Positions 52,224 to 60,778 of a stretch of 64,000 nt of DNA are shown here, piece after piece. The translations under genes were made by a program, and so were the position numbers. Location: the NCBI GenBank assembly GCA_023388175.1, contig JAEWGT010000013.1:1-64000 (forward strand), written 5' to 3'. Below the pieces are notes generated by a model. It worked only from the letters and a program-made list of their open reading frames with translations, made no database searches and was not told the origin of the DNA. Numbering within the stretch: the first letter of the stretch is position 1; every line of letters begins with the position of its first letter. This DNA comes from Pseudomonadota bacterium. GTDB lineage: Bacteria; Pseudomonadota; Alphaproteobacteria; Rhizobiales; Devosiaceae.

Positions 52224-53069
52224 TCAAAGCTCGTTGAGGCTGTCATTGGCCGCTTCTATGCGGCGCAACCGGGCCCGACCGGTCGCGGCCGACAGGTCGA
52301 TCGTTCGGGTGATCAATAAATGGCACAGCGCCATCACCGAAACATGGTTGAAGAGCGGGCCGGTCGAAGCCGTATGGCAGCGCAGGTGCCAGCGGGCGCG
52401 ACGATCGGGCTCCAGTCCCTCATCCGTCACATAGGCCAGCGGCACCCTGCTGGCAGCAAGGTAGTCCAGCAAGGCCTCCATGCCCGCGACACGCCTGCGC
52501 AATCCGAAGACAATCACGCAATCATCGGCGGAAATACTCGCCAGGTGCTCGCCCAGCGTTTCGCCGCCTCCCGGGATCGCCACGACGTTTTCGATGACCT
52601 GCGTCAACTGCCAGCGCAGGTAGTCGGCCAGCGGGTGGCTGGCCCGGAACCCGATTATCCAGACCTTGCGGGCGCCGAGCATGGCCTTGGCCACCGCGTC
52701 AATCTCAGCCTGGGGGATCGCCGTGAATGTCTGGTCGAGATTGGCCTTGCTCTGCTCGATCGCCGCCAGCAGCGATGCCTCGGGGTTGGTGTCGCCAGGG
52801 TGGCTGAGAAACAGGCGTGACCCGGACCGCTGGTCTTCCCGAGCATGACGCCGGGCTTCGTCATAGTTGGCATATTCTAGCCGTCGCACGAAGCGCGACA
52901 CGGTTGCCTTGGAGACATTGGCTAGCCGCGCCAGTTCCTGTGCGTCATAGCTCGCCAGTTCCCCGGGAAAGTCACAGAGGAATTCCCCGAGGCGCCGTTC
53001 GGCAGGATGCAGGTCGGGCAGTGCAGCACGAATGCGGCCCAGAAAAGTCTTCGGCAGGGCCTGTTTCAC
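52224..53069 (-). CDS. MurR/RpiR-family transcriptional regulator
   Basis: The 281-residue protein has an N-terminal HTH_6 domain (LGEFLCDFPGELASYDAQELARLANVSKATVSRFVRRLEY). A C-terminal SIS domain follows, with VWIIGFRASHPLADYLRWQLT, VAIPGGGETLGEHL and DDCVIVFGLRRRVAGMEALLDYL. SIS domains bind phosphosugars, and some related regulators control amino acid or sugar-acid uptake. It lies upstream of the TRAP operon on the same strand. Autoregulation through the site at 53082 is likely. Confidence 0.92.
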   Translation of the reverse strand: MKQALPKTFLGRIRAALPDLHPAERRLGEFLCDFPGELASYDAQELARLANVSKATVSRFVRRLEYANYDEARRHAREDQRSGSRLFLSHPGDTNPEASLLAAIEQSKANLDQTFTAIPQAEIDAVAKAMLGARKVWIIGFRASHPLADYLRWQLTQVIENVVAIPGGGETLGEHLASISADDCVIVFGLRRRVAGMEALLDYLAASRVPLAYVTDEGLEPDRRARWHLRCHTASTGPLFNHVSVMALCHLLITRTIDLSAATGRARLRRIEAANDSLNEL

Positions 53070-53081
53070 GCACGCACTCCT

Positions 53082-53095
53082 GAAACTGAGGTTTC
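53082..53095. promoter_or_regulatory. GAAA-N6-TTTC operator before the RpiR gene
   Basis: GAAACTGAGGTTTC sits within the inverted repeat TGAAAC-TGAG-GTTTCA (53081-53096), 12 bases upstream of the regulator's ATG. It has the same half-sites and spacing as the two sites before dctP, which suggests autoregulation. Confidence 0.6.
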
Positions 53096-53226
53096 ATCAA
53101 CGCTAGCGCAGACAAGCGCCTTGATAAAGGGGCTACCGCAGGAGCCAGCAATCGCGGGCAGCTTCTGTCTTCCGACCCGACGCCCGGGACCCGTTCGGCA
53201 ACCTTGCTTCTGAATGGGTTGAAACT

Positions 53227-53244
53227 CGCCCCATTGCGGTCATT
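53227..53244 (+). repeat. Dispersed 18-bp intergenic motif, copy 3
   Basis: CGCCCCATTGCGGTCATT lies between the RpiR gene and the HEPN-like gene. It shares 14-15 of 18 positions with the other copies. Confidence 0.5.
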
Positions 53245-53353
53245 TAGAGTGGGGCATTCAATTCATCAAACCTGCCAATATTGCGACGAACCAAAATCGC
53301 GCTTATCCGATCCATCTGGCTCATCTGGGTCACTATGCAATTAATATTGATGG

Positions 53354-53854
53354 CTAAATAGTACTGACAGGTATGGTGTAGTACCTTTTGTCAAACTCAC
53401 TAAGAACCATTTCAAGCGTTGCCTCGAAAGCACCGCGCTCGAACGTTATCGACTTGGGCTCGTGCATGTAGCGCCAGTCCACAAAGGCATCCTTATGCTG
53501 ATAGAGCACATGTCTGATGCCGTAATCGATAAAGAGGATGTTGGGATGAAACGGTGCTACGGACTTCTTGAACTCCTGATCCAGTTTCTCCTGGCTTTCC
53601 GATTTGAGCTTGCCGAACAGCATGGACAGGTCATGTAACTTAGAGTGATCGGGGTCATCGAAGTCGAAGACAAACCAAGCCTTCAATGCCAGCTCCATCG
53701 CTAGGGCAAGGAGCATGAGTTCGACCCCCATCTCCTTCATATGGAGGATGTCGCTGTGGCCGGGAGGTGTCTCGCTGGGGAAGCGTCGAGTTTTTCGGAG
53801 TATCGCCTTTGCGGCGTCGCATATTCGGACGGCAGTCGTTAGACGATGGCTCAA
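53354..53854 (-). CDS. HEPN-like protein of unknown function
   Basis: The 166-residue helical protein has no signal peptide. Residues around ELMLLALAMELALKAWFVFDFDDPDHSKLHDLSMLFGKLK resemble the first helices of HEPN-like domains, and RYMHEPKSI could be the polar catalytic motif region, but the Arg-x4-6-His signature is not clear. HEPN proteins include toxin RNases and nucleotidyltransferase partners. The gene stands alone between two copies of the dispersed motif, which suggests recent arrival. Confidence 0.55.
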   Translation of the reverse strand: MSHRLTTAVRICDAAKAILRKTRRFPSETPPGHSDILHMKEMGVELMLLALAMELALKAWFVFDFDDPDHSKLHDLSMLFGKLKSESQEKLDQEFKKSVAPFHPNILFIDYGIRHVLYQHKDAFVDWRYMHEPKSITFERGAFEATLEMVLSEFDKRYYTIPVSTI

Positions 53855-54309
53855 GGGTTATTCTCCCCTTATCAGGCAATCATTGAATGCCCGCCTAGAT
53901 TTAACAGCAGCGCCCCAACGTCGGCCCTACTTCAGCCGGAAAACAGTTGCTGGACGAATGGCAGGTTTCAGGCGCTTCGCTGCCCAACCCGAATGATGGA
54001 ATTGGGTTAGGCATCTGTTGTACGGCGACGCGCCCCATTTCGGCCGTTCGGGCCGCACACTCTATTCCCAAACCCGAGCCCCTGCTCGACTGATAGCGGA
54101 TACTGCTATAGGGAGCAATCGATGGACAAACTATTGCTGTGGCGTCAGCCGGAAAACCTGCTGTAGCTAACGAAAGTGGCGGCTTCTGCTGGCCTGGCGC
54201 CGAAAGCAGCATGACCGCTGATGGCCCCAACACGGCCAATCGAGTAACGTCCGCTTTTATGTCCGACCGCCCAAAAGCAGACGGTCCGCGTCTCAGCCTA
54301 ATACCAGCC
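53855..54309. other. Gene-free stretch with a dispersed repeat
   Basis: About 450 bases upstream of the HEPN-like gene hold no supported gene. A minus-strand open frame (53901-54353) is Ser/Gly/Pro-rich and reads straight through the repeat copy at 54031, so it is probably a chance frame. The rest shows no recognisable structure. Confidence 0.45.
54031..54048 (+). repeat. Dispersed 18-bp intergenic motif, copy 4
   Basis: CGCCCCATTTCGGCCGTT, the fourth copy, lies between the HEPN-like and rhomboid genes in the same orientation as the others. Confidence 0.6.
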
Positions 54310-55044
54310 TCACACCTTCCGCTCGAAAAAACCCACCAGCAGAAACCCGGCAAGAAATCCGCCGAGATGGGCCTGCCAGGCGACGGCCAGTGAGGCGCCG
54401 GTAATCATGGGCACCAGCGGCACGGCGGCGTTGAGGATCAGCCAGATCAGGGTAAAATAGCGCGAGCGCGGATTGGCAAAGACCTCGCCCATGCTGGCAA
54501 GCCGCCGCCCGAGCAATACCGCTTCCCCGGTTTCGGGATCGCGCCCGACAAGAACAGGCTGGAACATGAAGCGGATCGCCGCCCCCGTCAGCCCGGCCAC
54601 CCCGCCCGAGGCGCCAACCAGATAGATCCCGGCATGCAGCGTCGTGGCCGCAAAGAATGCCGCCCCTGCGGCTGCGGAAACCAGAAACAGCGCCAGCATC
54701 GCCCCGCCACCATAGCGGCGCACCACGGGCGTCGCAAAAATCACCAGCCAGGCGGTGTTGAACAGCACATGCTCCCAGCCCGCATGCAGCAGGGCATGGG
54801 TGAAGGGCGTCCACAGCAAGGGAATGCCGAAGCTCGGATCCTCGGCCATCAGCACGATGCGATAGGGCTGGAAGGCAAACCAGATGGCAAGCTGGATCTG
54901 CCCCTCCTCGTTAAGGATCAGGGTTGATGCAAGGTGAAAGACCACCAGCAATCCCGCCAGAATCGTGACAGCGCCGGGAAGCAGGAAGACCGGTTCGCGC
55001 TCCGGCAAGCCCGGAGAACCGGGCGCGTGACCTTGTTCAGTCAT
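54310..55044 (-). CDS. Rhomboid-family intramembrane serine protease
   Basis: The 244-residue protein has six to seven membrane spans. The catalytic serine is in LVGASGGVAGL and the partner histidine in VAWQAHLGGFLAGFL; the conserved upstream segment is FTHALLHAGWEHVLFNTAWL. Rhomboids cleave membrane-spanning substrates. The ATG at 55044 is preferred; a frame reaching 55095 adds a polar leader. Targets are unknown. It is divergent from the PAS-domain gene. Confidence 0.92.
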   Translation of the reverse strand: MTEQGHAPGSPGLPEREPVFLLPGAVTILAGLLVVFHLASTLILNEEGQIQLAIWFAFQPYRIVLMAEDPSFGIPLLWTPFTHALLHAGWEHVLFNTAWLVIFATPVVRRYGGGAMLALFLVSAAAGAAFFAATTLHAGIYLVGASGGVAGLTGAAIRFMFQPVLVGRDPETGEAVLLGRRLASMGEVFANPRSRYFTLIWLILNAAVPLVPMITGASLAVAWQAHLGGFLAGFLLVGFFERKV

Positions 55045-55228
55045 GGATAGGTCCTGTAAGTGCGGCGCCGCCTGCCCTGCCGTTAACTTTTCCACATTTG
55101 GCCACAGGCGTTAACCTTAACTCTTCTTTAAGCGGGCATTTGCGGCGGCATTTTGCGATTGTCAGGCGTTGTTGGGTCGATCTCAAGGGGGAGATCGTCC
55201 GAGGCCATCACAGACCGGGTTCCTGAAT

Positions 55229-55882
55229 ATGCAAATGCCGAGCACCACCTCGCTATACACCTATTGGAACACGATTCGTGGGTCGCGTAGCGCGCCTGAT
55301 CGCCGCGACATCGACCCGACCCGCATCCGCGAGGCACTGGCCAATACCTTCATTCTCGAACTGGACGATGCCGACCGGTTTTCATTCCGCCTTGCCGGCT
55401 CGCATCTGTGCACATCCTATTGCCGCGAGCTCAAGGGCCGGTCCTTCTCGGCGCTCTGGCATGACCGTGACAGCGACGCCATGGATACGCTGATCCGCGC
55501 CGTCACCGAGGATCATGCCGTCGCGCTGGTCACCTTCCAGGGCTCCACTGCCTTGCAGACCAAGGTCAACTTCGAGACCATCCTCATGCCCCTGCGCCAC
55601 AACGGCTCCACCCACACGCGCATTCTCGGCGCAATGACGGCGCTGGAAGACCCCTACTGGCTCGGCGTGCAGCCTGTTCTCGAACAGCGCATTACCGGCC
55701 TGCGGCTGATCTGGCCCGACGAAATCTCCGCTGGCGACAAGATGCCGAACGCCATGCCCAGCGTGGTCAACGATGTGCAGTTTTCCGCTGGCCCCACGAC
55801 GGCGCTGCCGACCACCATCTATGGCCGCACCGCCCGCCGCTATGCCCATCTGGCGGTTATCGACGGCGGCCGCAGCAACTGA
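55229..55882 (+). CDS. PAS-domain protein (PAS_5 type)
   Basis: The 217-residue protein has the alphaproteobacterial PAS_5 pattern (PF07310). An N-terminal LYTYWNTIRGSRSAPDRRDIDP is followed by FILELDDADRFSFRLAGSHLCTSYCRELKGRSFSALW, then ETILMPLRHNGSTHTRILGAMTAL. Such proteins often sit near c-di-GMP or PilZ genes and may sense small ligands. A PilZ-domain gene follows 104 bases downstream on the same strand. Confidence 0.85.
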   Translation: MQMPSTTSLYTYWNTIRGSRSAPDRRDIDPTRIREALANTFILELDDADRFSFRLAGSHLCTSYCRELKGRSFSALWHDRDSDAMDTLIRAVTEDHAVALVTFQGSTALQTKVNFETILMPLRHNGSTHTRILGAMTALEDPYWLGVQPVLEQRITGLRLIWPDEISAGDKMPNAMPSVVNDVQFSAGPTTALPTTIYGRTARRYAHLAVIDGGRSN

Positions 55883-55986
55883 ATTACTTGGCCTTTGCTG
55901 ATAAACGAACAGTAAAGCCTCACCAAGCGTTAACCAACACAGGCTAACCTTGCCGTGGATTCCCATGGCGTGGAACAGGTTGGCCT

Positions 55987-56619
55987 ATGCTCAGTGACGA
56001 TATTTCCGTGCCACAATCGGCAGCGGCCAGCGATATTGGTCCCCGCGACACGCGCTTCCAGCGCGTTCGGGTTTCCATTCTTGGCCGGTACATGCTGGCC
56101 GATCGCCGGGAATTTCCCTGTCAGGTCCTGTCCATGTCGCCGGGCGACGCCGTGGTGATCGCGCCGGTCGCCGGCATCGTGGGCGAACGCATCATTGCCT
56201 ATCTCGATCACCTCGGGCGCATCGAAGGCACCATCCTCACCCAGGTCGATGGCGGTTTCGTCATGGACATCGCCGCCTCCCCGCGCAAGCGCGACAAGAT
56301 GGCGGCGCAGCTCACCTGGCTGGCCAACAAGGATCTGCTCAACCTGCCCGAGGACCGCCGCCACGAGCGCGTCGTGCCCGACATTCGCCATTCCACGGTC
56401 GTGCTCGACGATGGCCGCCGCTACAACTGCAAGATCATCGACATCTCGCTGTCCGGCGCCGCCATCGAGCTCGACGTCCGCCCCGCCATGGGCACGCCGA
56501 TCACTTTGGGCCGCATGCGCGCCCGTGTGGTCCGTCATTTCCAGAATGGCGTGGCCGTCGAATTCGCCTCCGCCCAGGAGATGATGAATGTCGTTCAACA
56601 GAATCTGCGCGTGAACTGA
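55987..56619 (+). CDS. Tandem PilZ-like domain protein
   Basis: The 210-residue protein has two PilZ-like units. The N-terminal one (RFQRVRVSILGRYMLADRREFPCQVLSMSPGDAVV) has the RxxxR of c-di-GMP binding and a degenerate DxSxxG (SMSPGD). The second (RRHERVVPDIRHSTVVLDDGRRYNCKIIDISLSGAAIEL) has both RRxxR-like and DISLSG motifs. It probably binds c-di-GMP and controls surface or motility functions. The neighbouring PAS gene is a possible partner. Confidence 0.85.
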   Translation: MLSDDISVPQSAAASDIGPRDTRFQRVRVSILGRYMLADRREFPCQVLSMSPGDAVVIAPVAGIVGERIIAYLDHLGRIEGTILTQVDGGFVMDIAASPRKRDKMAAQLTWLANKDLLNLPEDRRHERVVPDIRHSTVVLDDGRRYNCKIIDISLSGAAIELDVRPAMGTPITLGRMRARVVRHFQNGVAVEFASAQEMMNVVQQNLRVN

Positions 56620-56795
56620 CGTTTTCGCCCTATAGCGGCGCTCAAGGCTAACAGTCTGCCAGCGAATTGCCCCCGGATGTCATGGTAAACACAAGCCTGC
56701 CGGCATCGATAAAACACGCATAAAAACTGCATATCAGTTTTCGGATCGGCCTAAGCCGCGACGCATAACGTGGTCTCCATCAGGGAGACTACACA

Positions 56796-57416
56796 ATGGC
56801 TTTGAACAAGAAGGGAATGCTGGCAGGGCTGATCACAGCCTTGATTTCGCTGGCAAATCCCGTCGCCGCTATCGATTTCACCAATGTTGCTTTCATTCAG
56901 ACCGCCGCCGGAACCACCTCCATTCCGGTCGGCCACCTCGAATTCTGCCAGACCCGTCCGTCCGAATGCCAGGCCTATGACCTTGTCATGCCGGCAACCG
57001 TGCTGACCGACGCCAGCTGGCAGCAGCTGGTTTCCGTAAATAGCTATTACAATCAAACGATTGTGCCGGTCACCGACCAGGATCTCTATCAGGTCGCCGA
57101 GTTCTGGACCTATCCGAACGGCTATGGCGACTGCGAAGATTTCGCCCTGATCAAACGCCGCGATCTCATCGCCGCCGGTTGGCATCCGTCCACGCTGATG
57201 ATCGCCGTCGTCAAGGAAGCCAATGGCAATGGCCATGCCGTGCTCATCGCCCGCACCGATCGCGGCGACATGGTGCTGGACAATCAGGATGGCACCATCC
57301 GCCTGTGGAACGACACGCCCTACAAATATATCAAGCGCCAGTCCCAGGCGCATGCCGGCCAATGGGTCGACATGATCGATGACCGCGTCACCATCATCGC
57401 GGCAAACACGAATTAA
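56796..57416 (+). CDS. Transglutaminase-like cysteine peptidase (BTLCP family), second copy
   Basis: The 206-residue exported protein has a signal peptide ending VAAIDF. The catalytic cysteine is in GYGDCEDFALIKRRDLIAAG, the histidine in GNGHAVLIARTDRG and the aspartate in MVLDNQDGT, as in the protein at 25612. The ATG follows AGGGAG. Located after a PilZ-domain gene, it could link c-di-GMP to periplasmic proteolysis as LapG does, but no LapD homologue is visible. A strong terminator follows. Confidence 0.9.
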   Translation: MALNKKGMLAGLITALISLANPVAAIDFTNVAFIQTAAGTTSIPVGHLEFCQTRPSECQAYDLVMPATVLTDASWQQLVSVNSYYNQTIVPVTDQDLYQVAEFWTYPNGYGDCEDFALIKRRDLIAAGWHPSTLMIAVVKEANGNGHAVLIARTDRGDMVLDNQDGTIRLWNDTPYKYIKRQSQAHAGQWVDMIDDRVTIIAANTN

Positions 57417-57462
57417 GTTTCCGGACCCCGCCCAAAGCCTAACCCTGATAGGGGTCTGAAGA

Positions 57463-57504
57463 GTAAGGCCGGCCTCGCGCAAGCGGAGCCGGCCTTACTG
57501 TTTT
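57463..57504 (+). terminator. Strong intrinsic terminator
   Basis: A long hairpin GTAAGGCCGGC ... GCCGGCCTTAC with an inner GC-rich loop is followed by TGTTTTC. It ends the BTLCP transcript and lies just before the convergent small membrane protein gene. Confidence 0.9.
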
Positions 57505-57508
57505 CGCC

Positions 57509-57829
57509 TCAATGGCGCAGAAACACATAGATGCTCATGAACATAAGGCCGGTGATAAAGGCCCAGCCAAAGGCGACCAGGGCGGAGACCAGCACCGACG
57601 CCATGGAAATCGTGCCGCCCTCCTCATGCCGCCAGCCATATTGCAGCATGATATAGGGGCCGCAGACAAAGCTCATGAACAGATTGCCCAGCGACGCAAG
57701 GTACGTGCTGCCATCCATGCGCAGCATGGCGGGCTGACGCGCCAGCCATTGATAGAGATGCGTGGCCATCCCCGACACACAGAGGCCAACGCCCATGATA
57801 AATGCCGCCAGCAGCAGTTCCCTCGTCAT
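57509..57829 (-). CDS. Small membrane protein of unknown function (106 aa)
   Basis: Three hydrophobic segments (about residues 4-24, 45-65 and 77-103) make it an inner-membrane protein. The sequence GTYLASLGNLFMSFVCGPYIMLQYGWR is the most distinctive part. It resembles small conserved membrane proteins of Hyphomicrobiales, but I cannot name the family with certainty. It converges with the BTLCP gene. Confidence 0.75.
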   Translation of the reverse strand: MTRELLLAAFIMGVGLCVSGMATHLYQWLARQPAMLRMDGSTYLASLGNLFMSFVCGPYIMLQYGWRHEEGGTISMASVLVSALVAFGWAFITGLMFMSIYVFLRH

Positions 57830-57915
57830 GCCTGCACCCCGATACAGTTCTTTACCTTTTGTTAAGCATATTCACTGCCCAATGGCCTGTCACCTGAAGG
57901 CGGAAAAACTGGTTA

Positions 57916-58593
57916 ATGTCGGCCCCACTATCCACAACCGGCCCGGCGCAGTCGCGCACCAGCCTCGCCTACAATCTGGCGGGCATTGCCGTTCTGGTGC
58001 TGCTGATGGCCGTCGGGCTGGCCTATCTCGTCGATCGCGCAGGCCGCTCATCGGCCCCCGTCCAGCCGGCGCTGGGCGATGGCGACATCGTGCAGCAGAC
58101 CATTGCGGGCCGCGAGCTCGACATTCCGGCAGCTTGGTTTCGCTATGGCGAGCAGATAAAGAGCGGCTTCGCCAGCCAGATCGACCTGCGCTTTCTTCTG
58201 CAGCTTGAACCCGGCATGGCGCCGCTTCCGGTCGGCGTCACCCTGCTGCCGCGCAGCCGTGCCCGCGCCAGCAGCGCCCTGCTCGATGCGGTCTATCTTC
58301 ATCAGTTTGAAGATGGAATGAAGGGTGGCGTGCCCGGTCTGGTGGGCAAGTCATTGGTGGCGCGCGACGGTTATGCCGGAGAAACGGTGTGGTACGATCC
58401 GCTCTCGCCGGTACCCTTCGTCGCCAAATGCGCCTCTGCGGTCACGCCCGGCCGGCCGGACCAGTGCCTGCGCACCATTCACCTGCAAAGCGGTCTGGCG
58501 GCAGTGCTGAGTTTTGATGCGACCGCCCTGCCCTCATGGCGGCAATTCGATCAGGAACTGGCCCTGTGGCTGGGCCAGATCGGCGCTCTGTAA
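57916..58593 (+). CDS. Membrane-anchored protein of unknown function (225 aa)
   Basis: The product has an N-terminal cytoplasmic stretch, one span (about 19-41, LAYNLAGIAVLVLLMAVGLAYLV) and a periplasmic domain. That domain includes AAWFRYGEQIKSGFASQIDLRFLLQLEPG and AGETVWYDPLSPVPFVAKCASAV. Two cysteines in the latter part may pair. I do not recognise the family. No ribosome site is strong; the gene stands alone. Confidence 0.72.
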   Translation: MSAPLSTTGPAQSRTSLAYNLAGIAVLVLLMAVGLAYLVDRAGRSSAPVQPALGDGDIVQQTIAGRELDIPAAWFRYGEQIKSGFASQIDLRFLLQLEPGMAPLPVGVTLLPRSRARASSALLDAVYLHQFEDGMKGGVPGLVGKSLVARDGYAGETVWYDPLSPVPFVAKCASAVTPGRPDQCLRTIHLQSGLAAVLSFDATALPSWRQFDQELALWLGQIGAL

Positions 58594-58624
58594 GCAAAGG
58601 CAGCGCCAAAGCGCCGCCATTCAA

Positions 58625-58843
58625 TCAGTCGATATCTTCGAGGTCGATGTCCAGGATCGACATGGAGAACATATAGGACTTGTCGCCGTCCTCGTCATCC
58701 ACATGGATCAGGCCGATCGACTCGTCCCCGATAAACACTTCGACGGAATCGTTGAGCTTGGCGCGGGGACGCACGTCGATATTGCGGTTGTTGAACTTCT
58801 GCTGCAGGAATTTCTGCAGCTTGATGATCTCGGGATGGTTCAC
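58625..58843 (-). CDS. DUF3126-family protein
   Basis: The 72-residue protein starts at a GTG (58843), MNHPEIIKLQKFLQQKFNN. It continues with the family core IDVRPRAKLNDSVEVFIGDESIGLIHVDDEDGDKSYMFSMSILDIDLED. DUF3126 is widespread in Hyphomicrobiales and of unknown function. An upstream frame to 58903 adds a non-conserved leader. It lies downstream of cysE on the same strand, the usual place for this family in the order. Confidence 0.88.
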   Translation of the reverse strand: MNHPEIIKLQKFLQQKFNNRNIDVRPRAKLNDSVEVFIGDESIGLIHVDDEDGDKSYMFSMSILDIDLEDID

Positions 58844-58957
58844 TGGAGCCTGTCCTGCTGTTTCGTTGAGCGGGCAATCTAGTGCCTGTCCCGGCGCTGA
58901 CAACCCCCGGTAACAGCCATTTTCCGGTAAAACGCTTATGCCGGCCTTGCGTTCAGA

Positions 58958-59782
58958 TCAGTTGGTGTCGTGAACCAGAACCATCTGGTCCATCACCAGT
59001 GCCGGTTGCGCACAGCCCGCCTCGCCGATGACCTTGGCCGGAACGCCCGCGACCGTCGTACGCGGCGGCACTTCCTTGAGCACCACCGAACCGGCCCCGA
59101 TGCGCGAGCAGTCGCCCACCTTGATATTGCCCAGAACCTTGGCGCCAGCGCCGATGAGAACGCCATTGCCGATCTTTGGATGGCGGTCCTGATCAGACTT
59201 GCCGGTGCCACCCAGCGTCACATTCTGCAGCATCGAAACATTGTCCCCGATCACTGCCGTTTCGCCAATGACGAGGCCCGTACCATGGTCGAGCATGATG
59301 CCCTTGCCCATCGGCACTGCCGGATTGATGTCCACCTGGAACACCTGACTGGACCGGCTTTGCAGATAAAGTGCAAAATCCCTGCGCCCCGCCTTATACA
59401 TGGCATGGGCGAAACGGTGGGTCTGGATGGCCTGATAGCCCTTGAAATACAGCAACGGCTCCACGGCGCGGTGGCATGCCGGATCACGTTCCATCGTGGC
59501 GGCCAGATCGACCCGCGCTTCCTGCCCGATTTCAGGATTATCCCTCAGCGCTTCGGCGAAGGCCTGCCGGATCATGTCCGCCGATACATCCTCGTGGTCC
59601 AGCCGCGCCGCAAGCCGATGCGCCAGCGCATCCTCGAACGTTTCCTGGTTGAGAATATTGGACAAGACCAGATTGGCCAGCGACGATTCTTTGTCCAGAA
59701 TATGCGAAGCCCCGGCGCGTACCGCTTCCCATACCGGGTCGACAGACTGGATTTGCACAGGCTTCCGGGCAGCACCGCTCAT
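58958..59782 (-). CDS. cysE: Serine O-acetyltransferase
   Basis: The 274-residue enzyme makes O-acetylserine for cysteine synthesis. It has an N-terminal helical domain (DPVWEAVRAGASHILDKESSLANLVLSNIL) and left-handed beta-helix hexapeptide repeats. The active-site histidine is in LDHGTGLVIGETAVIGDNVS, followed by the GGTGKSDQDRHPKIGNGVLIGAGAKVLGNI block. The ATG at 59782 is preferred; a frame to 59842 is a leader. It is likely co-transcribed with DUF3126 downstream. Confidence 0.95.
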   Translation of the reverse strand: MSGAARKPVQIQSVDPVWEAVRAGASHILDKESSLANLVLSNILNQETFEDALAHRLAARLDHEDVSADMIRQAFAEALRDNPEIGQEARVDLAATMERDPACHRAVEPLLYFKGYQAIQTHRFAHAMYKAGRRDFALYLQSRSSQVFQVDINPAVPMGKGIMLDHGTGLVIGETAVIGDNVSMLQNVTLGGTGKSDQDRHPKIGNGVLIGAGAKVLGNIKVGDCSRIGAGSVVLKEVPPRTTVAGVPAKVIGEAGCAQPALVMDQMVLVHDTN

Positions 59783-59863
59783 GGACACGCACTCCGTTTC
59801 ATCGAAGAAGACCGATATAAGCCACATCGTTCCATAAAACAAAGGCCTGGGGCATAGATTGGT

Positions 59864-60634
59864 TCACGAATGGGACACAATCGGGAATGTCCTGCCCAGA
59901 AACGCCAGTGCCGCTGCTTTGAAGACCTTGTCGCCGGTCGCGCGCATGTGATCCCGCTTGGGGATTGTGACCGCTTCGCCATGGGGCAGCAGTTCCGCCA
60001 GCGCCTCGGCTCTGCCCGCCATCTCGTCGGCCTCGCCCACCGCGACCAGCACGGGCACCTCGATCCGCCGCACATCGGCGCGCGCCATGGGCTGGCGCGA
60101 GGTTTCCATGCACGCGGCCAGCGCCTCTCGATCCGAACCGGTATGGTCGGCGAAAATGCGGAACTGGCGCGCGGTCGGATGCGTCAGGTCGGCCAGTGCC
60201 GGGGCGCGCAACCCCGCAATGATATCATTGCCATCGGTCAGCCCATTGATGAGGTTCATCCCCATGCCACCGAATATCGCTGCAGTGACACGCTCGGGAT
60301 GCGCATAAGCCATGAAGGCGGCAATCCTTGCTCCCATCGAATAGCCAAGCACAGCGGCGCGACCGATATTGAGATGATCGAGCAGGCCAATGGCGTCATC
60401 CGCCATCTGGCTGGGATAATAGGCTTCGGGGTCGTGCGGCTTGTCCGATTGGCCGTGGCCGCGATTATCGAGTGTGATCGCCTGATATCCCGCACCGACA
60501 AGCGCCTCGACCCAGCCGGTGTCGATCCAGTTCACCTTGCCGCTTGAGGCAAAACCATGCACGCACAGCACGGGCGGCCCGTCGCCATGAATTTCGTAGG
60601 CAAGGGAAAGACCTGAGCTGTCGAAATGGGGCAT
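59864..60634 (-). CDS. Alpha/beta hydrolase
   Basis: The 256-residue protein has HGFASSGKVNWID (oxyanion-hole region), the nucleophile elbow GYSMGAR (serine at about 99), an aspartate in VAVGEADEMAG and the histidine in PKRDHMRA. It is similar to esterases and 3-oxoadipate enol-lactonase-like hydrolases; substrate unknown. The ATG at 60634 is well within a much longer open frame to 61015 that runs antisense through the zf-CHCC gene and is not real. Confidence 0.9.
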   Translation of the reverse strand: MPHFDSSGLSLAYEIHGDGPPVLCVHGFASSGKVNWIDTGWVEALVGAGYQAITLDNRGHGQSDKPHDPEAYYPSQMADDAIGLLDHLNIGRAAVLGYSMGARIAAFMAYAHPERVTAAIFGGMGMNLINGLTDGNDIIAGLRAPALADLTHPTARQFRIFADHTGSDREALAACMETSRQPMARADVRRIEVPVLVAVGEADEMAGRAEALAELLPHGEAVTIPKRDHMRATGDKVFKAAALAFLGRTFPIVSHS

Positions 60635-60778
60635 GGCATGGTCCTCGTGGCTTATGCTGCGGGTTTTGCGGCTTGTGGGTTTAAAATCAAGGACATTCGG
60701 ACGCGGCCTTTGCCCTTTTCTTGTTGAGGGGCTTTGGCTATGGTCCCGGCAATTCAAATCACATTCCAGGTTCCGACC

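Noticed and set aside
53901..54353. 150-codon minus-strand frame in the gap before the rhomboid gene
   Set aside because: It reads through the dispersed repeat and into the rhomboid gene's 3' end, and has a Ser/Gly/Pro-rich, domain-free translation.
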